DNA of 50,559 nucleotides from a virus. The notes under the pieces are model-generated. The model was not told the DNA's origin and did not search any database. It saw nothing but the letters and a program-made list of their open reading frames with translations. The translations under genes and the position numbers were made by a program. The stretch covers positions 1 through 50,559 of the IMG/VR virus record IMGVR_UViG_3300025949_000032. One strand, 5' to 3'. Positions 20,238 through 28,356 of this stretch are shown piece by piece; position 1 is the stretch's first letter; each line of letters opens with the position of its first letter.

Positions 20238-20447
20238 CTACATTTGGCGCTGAATCATCGCGTGCAGTTGCTTCATTAGTAGGCCGCCGATCATCAGCGC
20301 TGCAATTGCTCCGATTACCATGACAGCATTCTCAGCATCCTGAGATAGATGCATGGACTTCACCAGAAAGCCAGCTAGGAAAAGTGCTCCGCCAATAACG
20401 CCAGCGAAGACGACAAAGAATATGCTGACGAGTAGAAACCCTTTCAC
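20238..20447 (-). CDS. two-span membrane protein, 69 aa
   Basis: Start ATG overlaps the upstream gene's stop. Spans at residues 3-28 (FLLVSIFFVVFAGVIGGALF) and 40-60 (AVMVIGAIAALMIGGLLM), with the tail LHAMIQRQM. Holin-like size and shape, but it sits between ejection proteins and the tailspike rather than at the endolysin. It could equally be a virion membrane component. Confidence 0.65.
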   Translation of the reverse strand: MKGFLLVSIFFVVFAGVIGGALFLAGFLVKSMHLSQDAENAVMVIGAIAALMIGGLLMKQLHAMIQRQM

Positions 20448-23400
20448 TGAACCGTTTTGGTCAGGTCAGGTGCCCGCTGCGGGACCGCCTGACCTGGCTC
20501 CCAGAAGAAGTTCTGATGAAAGTCGGTCTGTGCCCGCGCACGCATTCGACTCAAATAGCCAGGTGAGTAGTACTCCTGGAGGTTTTGCCAGATCATGTGA
20601 TCCATGGCAGCCTTGAGATACCACAACGATGCGCCGGGTGTGTTGCCTTTGACGAAACGAACGATGTCGGCCCCTACGTTGGTTTTCTTATCATTCAGGG
20701 TTTTGACCACATTCCCTTGGGAGAGGTTGAATAGGTCTTCCGCCGAAGATAATACCGGGCCGGTCAGTGAGGCAAGCGGGCTGTTACCATATTGCGTCGT
20801 GTCTGAGAACAACAGGTCGCCGTAGATCCCCAGCGAACCACCTTTCAGGAAGGCAGCCAGCAGATTCCGGCCGGCGCCAGTCTTACCGCCCACATTGAAC
20901 GGATTCAGGTCCTTTGGATCGCGTCCCGAAAGCACCTCGTTTACTTCGAGCGATAGTGCGCCGAGGACCGTGGTTGAGGCCATCAGGGCTGCAATATATG
21001 CCGCGCGTCCAGTCCCGGTCGGCAAGGACATTCCGCGACTGATGTGGCGGTAGATCATTGCCAACGGGAAGGACTTGAACAGGAAAAACGAGCGGGTGAG
21101 CTCACCTTTCCATGTGCCGCGCTGCAGACCGGAACCGGTAAATGCCTTTTCCCGCGCGCCCGGTTCGATGACGGCTGTATCTGTCTCTTCGAGAATCGCT
21201 CCCAACAGTTTGGTGACGGCCTGCTCCCGGGCGCGCATGCGCTCTCCTGCGATCGCCGGTTCAATTTCCCGTTGGATACGGTCCATGACAGCCTGCCGAC
21301 GTCCAGCGCGCTCGTTTGCCCGGTCCGTAAACTCGTCAAGCTCGGCCTTCTTCGCAGCCCACTTCTCTGCGAAGTCGAGTGCCTTTTCTTGCTTTGAAGA
21401 CGCCAGCTCCTTCGTGATGGATCGGATCTGCTGCTTCAAATTGGTTGCGGCCTCGCGGGCCCGGCCCTCGCGCACACCTTGAGACCGCAGATCCCCAAAG
21501 TTCGGCCGCGATGTATTGGCTCGATTCCACAGATCATCCGCAGCCTTGATCTGTTCACGGAGTTTAGATACCTGTTCGACGCTCTTGTTGATCTTGGCAG
21601 TCAGCTTCTCGTCTGCCCCTTCTAGTCGATGAGTCAGCCGCGCATTTGCTTCAGTGAACAGTTCATCGAACTTGTCCATTGCGAAGGCAATCTTTCGCTC
21701 GTCGCCGGACTCGATCAGCGACTGGATCTCTTGCTCCCTCGCAACAAACTTCTCCTTGAAATCACCTTCCAAGCCTTCCTTGAGGCTTGTGGTATCCGCC
21801 GCGGCCTTCTTCAGCTTAGTCGCCAGTTGATCGATGGCGGACTGATTGCGCCCTTCCGACACTCCGGCTCGTCGCAGGTCAGAGAGGCTGACCTGGTTCT
21901 TTTTCGTCTCCTTGAAATAAGAGTTCGCGATGTCGAGCTGATCATAGAGACCGCTGAGGCGCTTGCGGATTCCATCGATCCGCGCCCTGGTGTTGGCGTC
22001 TGCCGTTGAGGCTTGCTGTGCTAGGCGGCCCTGTTGATCCTTGACCCACTGACGGAGCTTATCTGTGCGCTTCTGCGCCCAGCTTTGATCCTGAGTATTT
22101 CGGTCCTGAAGCGCCTGAATTTGTGCATTGGCGGAATCGTGCAGTCCCTGGATCCGCGGCGCGATCACCTTGTCGATCTCGGCATCGGGAATGCGGTAGA
22201 TGCTCTCAGGAGTGAGCATGGTGTCATTGCCACCACCCCAGTCTTCCTGTTCGGCTTTCTTCCAGACTTGGAAATCATCCTCCGAGATACCCTTAGAGAG
22301 CAGCATTCGGTGATCGTGCTTGTCGAGGTCCGCGAGTGATCCGTGCTCTTTCGTGACGCCGCCGATAGCCCCCATCATCGTCACGCCGAATCCGCGCTTG
22401 CGTGCGTCCGTGATCGCGTTGAGTCCAGAGACCCGCATCACACTGTTGGCGAGTTTGGATGAGAAGCTCTTTCCCAATCCGTTCTGACCGAATCGGTTGA
22501 GCGTGGATTTCAGTGTATTGAGCGCAAGTCCGGCCAGCATGGCCATCCGCTCTTCCATACGATTCGCAGGATTGAACGTGGCGAGTTGGTTTCTGATCAG
22601 CTGCATCTCCGGCAGATGATTCAGTCGCGCAGTGAGATGCAGCGTCGCCTCATCCGAGAACGAGGTGATAATGGATGATCCCAGCCTAGAGGCAATCAGC
22701 CAGTTGCGCAGCGTATCAAACGTCGTGGCAAGCCAGCGGGAGGCGACGGGTTGGGTTTTACCGGCCACCACGTTGTAGAGGTTCTCTGTGTTGATCGAGC
22801 GCGAATCGATCTTGTCGATCTTCGTGGGATCTGCCAGTTTGGCATCACGCACTGCTTCATCTCGGAAGAGACGAAATGTCTGGTCCGGGTTTGGTCCAAA
22901 GACCTCGGTGAGTGCAATGTCCTTCGAGATGCCTTCGATATGACCTACCAAGACCTCATACAGGGACTTGTCTCCGTACTTCGTCTGATAGTCCATGTAC
23001 GCATCGGCATCCTTGAAGTGAATCTGTCGAGATGCGTTACCGCGGTTCGCACGCGCTCCGCCCCCGGCGAATGTGCCGGGTTCGAGCTTGTTCGCCCCAC
23101 CGGTAGCTATCGTGGTCCATGCTTCCTTCAGGAAGTCGTTCAATTGCGGATCGGTCATCCGCGTGCCATCAGGATTGAAATAGTGCTCGCGATCGAGGTG
23201 CGGAAGGATGTCTTGCACCCACTGATCGCGGCCCGCCAAAGCCACCTTCGACTGAGAGTGATGGTGCGGCATACCCCAGTCATCCAGCTCGCCCACATCG
23301 CCGCCTGCACGGTTGAATCGATCTCTCAGCGCAGAGGTGACCGTCTGCCATTCCGTCGCACCAGCATCGGCTTCCGGCACACCGGTCTTCTCACCAAAGA

Positions 23401-23887
23401 TCGCGCGGACCACCGATTCGACGCCCTGCTGGTTCTCGAACAGCCCGAACCACTTCGGATTCGAGGCCTCGAGAGTGCCGAGCATTTGCCGCAACCCGTC
23501 ATTCTCGATGGCTTGAGCCTGCTTCTCAAGTGAGACGAAGTTGCCCTTCGCGTCTGCGTGGAACGCGATCATGCGATCGAGCGAATCGATTCCGTCGATT
23601 CCACGACCCGCTTGGTCGGCCAGGTACTGTCGGATACGGGATCGAGCCGCGATGGTCAATGCAGCGCGGCGCTGCTTCAACACCTGCTCACCCACGAGTT
23701 CCTGTGCTGCCGCTTTGGCCCCTTCCTGCAATCTCTCTTGGAGCGGCTTTGCAGTCCAGGCCTGTGGGTCACGGCGCGCGGTGTTGCGCATGGCACGGGT
23801 GATCCGCTCCTCAATGCCGTCGAGCTCAGCCTTCGTCAGAGAGCGGCCGATGGCTTTGACGACGGCTGCTGCACATTCCGCTCTCAT
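20444..23887 (-). CDS. giant internal virion (DNA-ejection) protein, 1147 aa
   Basis: Largest gene of the window. An N-terminal helical region is followed by a globular part with DDWGMPHHHSQSKVALAG, a long charged coiled-coil section (about residues 600-900), a hydrophobic patch (AAYIAALMASTTVLGALSLE), and a conserved-looking end (GASLWYLKAAMDHMIWQNLQ, YYSPGYLSRMRARAQTDFHQ, NFFWEPGQ). That ending is typical of large internal core proteins in BPP-1-like and other podoviruses, which leave the head with the DNA and form a channel through the envelope. No lytic transglycosylase motif is evident. Confidence 0.8.
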   Translation of the reverse strand: MRAECAAAVVKAIGRSLTKAELDGIEERITRAMRNTARRDPQAWTAKPLQERLQEGAKAAAQELVGEQVLKQRRAALTIAARSRIRQYLADQAGRGIDGIDSLDRMIAFHADAKGNFVSLEKQAQAIENDGLRQMLGTLEASNPKWFGLFENQQGVESVVRAIFGEKTGVPEADAGATEWQTVTSALRDRFNRAGGDVGELDDWGMPHHHSQSKVALAGRDQWVQDILPHLDREHYFNPDGTRMTDPQLNDFLKEAWTTIATGGANKLEPGTFAGGGARANRGNASRQIHFKDADAYMDYQTKYGDKSLYEVLVGHIEGISKDIALTEVFGPNPDQTFRLFRDEAVRDAKLADPTKIDKIDSRSINTENLYNVVAGKTQPVASRWLATTFDTLRNWLIASRLGSSIITSFSDEATLHLTARLNHLPEMQLIRNQLATFNPANRMEERMAMLAGLALNTLKSTLNRFGQNGLGKSFSSKLANSVMRVSGLNAITDARKRGFGVTMMGAIGGVTKEHGSLADLDKHDHRMLLSKGISEDDFQVWKKAEQEDWGGGNDTMLTPESIYRIPDAEIDKVIAPRIQGLHDSANAQIQALQDRNTQDQSWAQKRTDKLRQWVKDQQGRLAQQASTADANTRARIDGIRKRLSGLYDQLDIANSYFKETKKNQVSLSDLRRAGVSEGRNQSAIDQLATKLKKAAADTTSLKEGLEGDFKEKFVAREQEIQSLIESGDERKIAFAMDKFDELFTEANARLTHRLEGADEKLTAKINKSVEQVSKLREQIKAADDLWNRANTSRPNFGDLRSQGVREGRAREAATNLKQQIRSITKELASSKQEKALDFAEKWAAKKAELDEFTDRANERAGRRQAVMDRIQREIEPAIAGERMRAREQAVTKLLGAILEETDTAVIEPGAREKAFTGSGLQRGTWKGELTRSFFLFKSFPLAMIYRHISRGMSLPTGTGRAAYIAALMASTTVLGALSLEVNEVLSGRDPKDLNPFNVGGKTGAGRNLLAAFLKGGSLGIYGDLLFSDTTQYGNSPLASLTGPVLSSAEDLFNLSQGNVVKTLNDKKTNVGADIVRFVKGNTPGASLWYLKAAMDHMIWQNLQEYYSPGYLSRMRARAQTDFHQNFFWEPGQAVPQRAPDLTKTVQ

Positions 23888-25410
23888 CCGTTACCTCGAG
23901 ACAGGATGCAAGAGGCCAAGGCGTCGAATGCCTTGGAGTCGTTCTGCGCCTTCGACACATCCTGATCGGCTTGAGCCAACATCTCGCGAGCGCTCCGCGT
24001 GATGACTCGGCCGTCTTGGTCAATTTCGCCGGTAGGAATCGGGAAGTCCTTCTCGGCAAGAGCGGAGCGTGCCGAGGCGACAACGGGATCAACCACTGGC
24101 CGCTCCAGACCGGAGGTCTGCGGGTTTACGTTCGATTTTGCGGCATCCGATACAGAGGTGTCCGGAGCCGGCTTGGATTCAGCAGATGATGGTCCCTCCG
24201 GGCTCCAACCATTACTGATCTCGGTATTGTGGTTGACCCATACTGGCTTGCCGTCGCCGGAATCTACTCGTGCGCGCTGTCCGTCCTCCGAAACCTCCAC
24301 TATTCGATAGGGCTCCTGCCCTGCTTTCTTCCACACCTGCCCAACCTCAAAGTCGGTGGGTGCTGCTTTCTCAGGTGGAAAATCAACCCGTTCCGGATTC
24401 TGCGCGGGCTGTTCTCTGAGCGCTTCATCGACACCATGCAGTTCTTCGGGCGTCTCGGTAAATGCCGGGATTCGATCCCGAGGATTGAAGGTAGCCTGAT
24501 CGATTCCAGTACCCGCTAGATCAACAGGCTTGCCGGCCAGCGTATCGCGCACGGCGGCCTCCATTGCTTTCTGATGGGCTATGGATGAGCCGATATCCGC
24601 CGGCTCGCCCGGGGCGGTGTCGTACTGGAAGTGCTTGGCATTGGCGGCCGTAGCTGCGGCATCGCGCATGCTTGGCGTCCCGAGATGGGCCACGGTCCCA
24701 AACACTGCGCCGGACAGTACATCGACAATGCGTGTCTCGAGGTCGAGCGGGTCGAAGTTCTTCGCCTGCACATCGTAGCCGGCGGCCTTCAGAATCGCAT
24801 GTGAGATCTCCGCCGACCCCGCGTTGACCGCGAGATTTCCCGCAGCGCCGCTCGCGATCCGACTGACCAAGGTGCTGCCGAGGAAGGGGATACGGAATCC
24901 GATCGCAGTGGCCGCGGCTTGCGTCATGGCAACGCCAGTCGCTGTCTTTGCGTCCACTCCCTGCTGCACCAGATCATGGCCCGTTCCCATAGCGGCCGAG
25001 CCGATCAGCAGCGATGGGTTGCCACCGCCGGCCATCAGCGGCAAGGCAATCTCGGAGAGCCCCCCAAGTACGCGCCCGGCAGTTCCCACTTCGTTCGCGC
25101 CCGGTGTCCAGTAATCGACCGCGCTGCTGATGAACTTGTCCAGGGCACTGAAATAGGGATCTGTCAGCGTACCGGGAGCCAGCCCGGGCGATCCTGCGCC
25201 ATCGCTCTCGAACTGCGAAAGTAATCCGCCCCCCGCCATTCCAACGGCTTGGGCTGCCCGTACACCGCCACGCATGATCCCCATACCGATCGCCTGCGGA
25301 ACACCGTGCCAAAAGCCAGCCGTGTCCTGGCCTGGCTGCAGCAGGTGATCACGCGCGACGCCGGCCATCGCTTGCTGACCCTCGGTGTCGAGGTCGAAGA
25401 GGTCACTCAT
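23884..25410 (-). CDS. internal virion protein, 508 aa
   Basis: ATGA-type overlap with both neighbours. Glycine/alanine-rich N-terminal region (FWHGVPQAIGMGIMRGGVRA) with several hydrophobic, possibly membrane-inserting helices (ALPLMAGGGNPSLLIGSAAM, GVAMTQAAATAIGFRIPFLG), then a polar C-terminal half with a small beta domain (FEVGQVWKKAGQEPYRIVEV). It belongs to the group of ejection proteins encoded between the tail tube and spike genes. The assignment rests on position and composition. Confidence 0.7.
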   Translation of the reverse strand: MSDLFDLDTEGQQAMAGVARDHLLQPGQDTAGFWHGVPQAIGMGIMRGGVRAAQAVGMAGGGLLSQFESDGAGSPGLAPGTLTDPYFSALDKFISSAVDYWTPGANEVGTAGRVLGGLSEIALPLMAGGGNPSLLIGSAAMGTGHDLVQQGVDAKTATGVAMTQAAATAIGFRIPFLGSTLVSRIASGAAGNLAVNAGSAEISHAILKAAGYDVQAKNFDPLDLETRIVDVLSGAVFGTVAHLGTPSMRDAAATAANAKHFQYDTAPGEPADIGSSIAHQKAMEAAVRDTLAGKPVDLAGTGIDQATFNPRDRIPAFTETPEELHGVDEALREQPAQNPERVDFPPEKAAPTDFEVGQVWKKAGQEPYRIVEVSEDGQRARVDSGDGKPVWVNHNTEISNGWSPEGPSSAESKPAPDTSVSDAAKSNVNPQTSGLERPVVDPVVASARSALAEKDFPIPTGEIDQDGRVITRSAREMLAQADQDVSKAQNDSKAFDALASCILSRGNG

Positions 25411-27485
25411 TGGAGCGTGATCACCAGCGGATTACCCTTCTTGTCGGGCACGAAATTGCGGCCCTGCGTCACGTAGTACGTGCCATCGCCGTTGTTCTTC
25501 AGGCCCGCACTCAACAGATTGGTGGCAAACTCAGGTTTGACCGAATCCTGAGCCTTCGTCAGCGCGGCGTGCGCCTTGTCCTGAAAGTCCGCCTCGGTCA
25601 TTCCCCACGGGGCCAAGACACTTCCATTTCCATTGAAGTTCACCACGTTGCCGAGTGTTGCGGTGATCGCCTCTTTCATGATCGAAGAGTCGATGTCCTG
25701 CTTCCCTGAAGCCAAGCGTCCGCTCTGTGCTGCCTTCCCCACGTAGTAGGCCTGCACCGCCTGATAAGCTTTCTCTGCGGCATCGGGCCGCCCCGCAAAA
25801 GCATCTCCCACACGATCCTGGAAATCAGATTGCAACTGAGTTGTTTCAGGTAGAAACAACTTCGACGTGGGATGACCGTCCTCGCCTTTCTGAGATTTCG
25901 TTGGATTGAGCAGCGCTTCACCCTGCAGCATTGTCGTCGCGACATCACCGCTCGGCGCTACATCGTTCGGCTTGAACCAGTGAGTGGCGAGCGTCAGATT
26001 GCGTTGCTTGGCTGCCAGCATCCCCGCCAGGGCCTTGATCGGGGCATCGGGCGCCACCTGCTGCATGATGCCCTTGTAGGTGTCCATATCGCCGCCCGTC
26101 GCATTCTGGAGCGCACCAAAGATTGCCGCGGCGTTTTTGGGGTCCGAACTGTTCAAGGCGGATGTCAGTTGCGCAGCCTCTTGTGGCAGTAACGGACGGA
26201 TAGGAACCTGACCGCCGTACTGTTTGCGCATCGCCGTGAGCGTCGTCACGCGATCCTGAATCTGTTGGCTGATCTGCGCGTTGGCGTTTGGATCGCCCAA
26301 CTGCGCCAGATTGAGTGGCGGAAGGTCAACGCCGGTCCGCTGCGCATCGAATATCAGCGGTTCGGTCTGCATCAATTTGACGTTCTGCTCAACCGCGCCC
26401 TTCAGACGATTGAGGTTTGCCAAGTCTCGAAGGGATCCACCTTGACTTTGCAGCGTTGCCTGCTTGTCCTGAACGAACTTCAACTGCTGATCGATGGGCT
26501 GGCGAAGGACCTGCTGAACCTTCTGCTCATCGTCGGCGTACTGTTTGAAGTCCGCCTCGGCCTCGGTGCCCTTCACGGTATGAGCCCAGTTGTCCCACAT
26601 CTGTGGTGTTGCCGGAACGCCTGAGGCGATCTGCGTCCCCATTTGCAGAAGTGCCCGCTGGCCTGCAGCTTCCCGCTTCTCCTGGGCTCGCTCGAGGCGA
26701 TTCTCCAGGACCAGTTGGTCGTTCGTCACCGTCCTCAACACGGCATTGCGCTTCTCGGTATCGAGTTTGCCAGCGTAAAAACCATCTTCGGCTGTGAGAT
26801 CGTGCTCCAACTGCTTCAGATCCGGCATGCTGTTTTTCGACTGCATGGCGATCTGAACCGCGTTGTTGAACCAGTTGCGGTCCTTGAAATCCTGAATGGA
26901 TTTATCGACGACCTCTTGCGGAATACCGGCTTTGCGCGCCAGCGGTCTGAACGCCTCGGCCTTCGTGTTGATGTCATCGATATTGGCGCCAGGCATTCCA
27001 GCCAGTTTCCCGAGCTTGTCGAGGTTGTCCGCGAACTGGTCCTTAAAGTCGTTCGCCTCAGCCTGTTGGACAACGTGATTCATCACGATGCCCTGATCGA
27101 ACACAGTTCTCTCGGCGCCCTTCTTCAAATTCTGGGCGGCCACCTCATCCAAGTACTGAGGCTGCGCTGGTTGCAGCTTGCCAACGGTGTCTTCCCAAGT
27201 CTGCTTCGCTTGGGCATACGGAAGTTCGCCCGTCTGAACCTTACGGGCGAGGTCCTGCGTTGCGCTCTTCACCTGGATCTCGTGATCCAGCAAAGCATTC
27301 GTGGCTTGAGCTCGCGCAAGGTTCGTGCGGTGGACGAAGGCCTGATCTGCAATGTCGGATAGAGCAGCGCCGGCCTGCACCATCGATTGGCCGGTGACTG
27401 ATCCTGACGAGTCAGCCGCAGGCGCAGACGCGGCCTGGCTTACCTGACGCGGACCAACGGCGGTGTAATCTGGGAGTCGGGGCAT
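25407..27485 (-). CDS. internal virion protein (gp15-like), 692 aa
   Basis: Long, mostly helical and glutamine/alanine-rich, with extensive heptad-like stretches (RTNLARAQATNALLDHEIQV, KFVQDKQATLQSQGGSLRDL) and no membrane span. In size and gene order it corresponds to the inner core proteins of T7-like and BPP-1-like podoviruses (T7 gp15 is about 750 aa). Ends SAGLKNNGDGTYYVTQGRN... in a small beta tail. The start overlaps the stop of the 153-aa protein. Confidence 0.72.
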   Translation of the reverse strand: MPRLPDYTAVGPRQVSQAASAPAADSSGSVTGQSMVQAGAALSDIADQAFVHRTNLARAQATNALLDHEIQVKSATQDLARKVQTGELPYAQAKQTWEDTVGKLQPAQPQYLDEVAAQNLKKGAERTVFDQGIVMNHVVQQAEANDFKDQFADNLDKLGKLAGMPGANIDDINTKAEAFRPLARKAGIPQEVVDKSIQDFKDRNWFNNAVQIAMQSKNSMPDLKQLEHDLTAEDGFYAGKLDTEKRNAVLRTVTNDQLVLENRLERAQEKREAAGQRALLQMGTQIASGVPATPQMWDNWAHTVKGTEAEADFKQYADDEQKVQQVLRQPIDQQLKFVQDKQATLQSQGGSLRDLANLNRLKGAVEQNVKLMQTEPLIFDAQRTGVDLPPLNLAQLGDPNANAQISQQIQDRVTTLTAMRKQYGGQVPIRPLLPQEAAQLTSALNSSDPKNAAAIFGALQNATGGDMDTYKGIMQQVAPDAPIKALAGMLAAKQRNLTLATHWFKPNDVAPSGDVATTMLQGEALLNPTKSQKGEDGHPTSKLFLPETTQLQSDFQDRVGDAFAGRPDAAEKAYQAVQAYYVGKAAQSGRLASGKQDIDSSIMKEAITATLGNVVNFNGNGSVLAPWGMTEADFQDKAHAALTKAQDSVKPEFATNLLSAGLKNNGDGTYYVTQGRNFVPDKKGNPLVITLQ

Positions 27486-27946
27486 TATTTGTACTTGGTA
27501 TAGAGCGTCGTTCCGCCACTCAAAAGCGTGGTCGCGCCTCTCAGATAGCCGGCGCTCTTGGCCGCCTGCCCCTCGTTATAGACCGCCGTGGCTTGCGACC
27601 GCGCATTGCCGCCGGCTGTAGAACCTTCATAGAGCGACGTCAGCGCGTTGTATTCACCTTGCCCGGCAATCTGCCCTTCGACGTTCACGACCGTCGGATC
27701 GGTCGCGCCCGCTCCAGAAGATGCCGCAATCGCTTGGGCCCGCGACATCACGTAATCGGTCTGGCGGCGGGTGTTCTGCGCTGTCCGCTGAGCCGCAGCC
27801 TCATCCGCATTCGCCTGATTGCGCAGAGCGGCGGCCTGCTGTTGAGCCTGAAACGCCTGATCCTGGCCCTGTTTGATGGCGCCAACCGTACTAACGACAG
27901 TGGCAGCAGCTGCGATGTAGGGAACAGCCGCGGCTAGGAAGGCCAT
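27485..27946 (-). CDS. internal virion protein B-like, 153 aa
   Basis: Hydrophobic alanine-rich N-terminus (MAFLAAAVPYIAAAATVVST) and then a long Gln/Ala coiled helix (FQAQQQAAALRNQANADEAA, QRTAQNTRRQTDYVMSRAQA). It is the counterpart of T7 gp14-type internal virion proteins, the smallest of the ejection set, which inserts in the outer membrane. Order relative to the two larger core proteins is conserved. Confidence 0.78.
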   Translation of the reverse strand: MAFLAAAVPYIAAAATVVSTVGAIKQGQDQAFQAQQQAAALRNQANADEAAAQRTAQNTRRQTDYVMSRAQAIAASSGAGATDPTVVNVEGQIAGQGEYNALTSLYEGSTAGGNARSQATAVYNEGQAAKSAGYLRGATTLLSGGTTLYTKYK

Positions 27947-28356
27947 CGATATACTTCTCCATCCACTTGAACAAACCCCAGGCGCTGTAACACGCGGTGA
28001 GAATCCGGCTCATCGGCCTGAGCGATCGCGAATACAGGCAGTTTCGACTCACGTACAAAATCCAAGGACTTCAGTATCGTCCGCAGGCAAATGACACGTG
28101 GCAGACTGGCTCGCAGATCCTCGCGGATCTCCGAGAAAAACTTCGACCATGGGCCCTCGCGGGCGAGGCCAATGACGCCCAGAACTTCCCCGGACTGGGA
28201 CGTCACGACCCGCGCCCGCAAGGTGGGGTGCGGCCTCTCGCCGTAGAAGGCCCTGATATCTGCCGCAGTGGCTTCTCGAGAAATCAGCCGCTGGTGGTCA
28301 TCGACACCGTCACGCACAGCGCTGTGCAGGGTTTCGGTGCTTTCGCTTGCAAGCAT
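27934..28356 (-). CDS. GNAT-like acetyltransferase-fold protein, 140 aa
   Basis: The central and C-terminal parts show a GNAT layout: REATAADIRAFYG, then GEVLGVIGLAREG for the beta4 region, LRTILKSLDFVRESKL and VLQRLGFVQVDGEVYRW at the end, the typical GF-x3-G finish. The canonical acetyl-CoA loop (Q/RxxGxG/A) is not obvious. Podoviruses frequently carry such a protein between the tail-tube and internal-core genes. The ATG used overlaps the upstream gene by 73 bases and lacks a ribosome site, so the real start may be downstream. Confidence 0.72.
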   Translation of the reverse strand: MLASESTETLHSAVRDGVDDHQRLISREATAADIRAFYGERPHPTLRARVVTSQSGEVLGVIGLAREGPWSKFFSEIREDLRASLPRVICLRTILKSLDFVRESKLPVFAIAQADEPDSHRVLQRLGFVQVDGEVYRWPS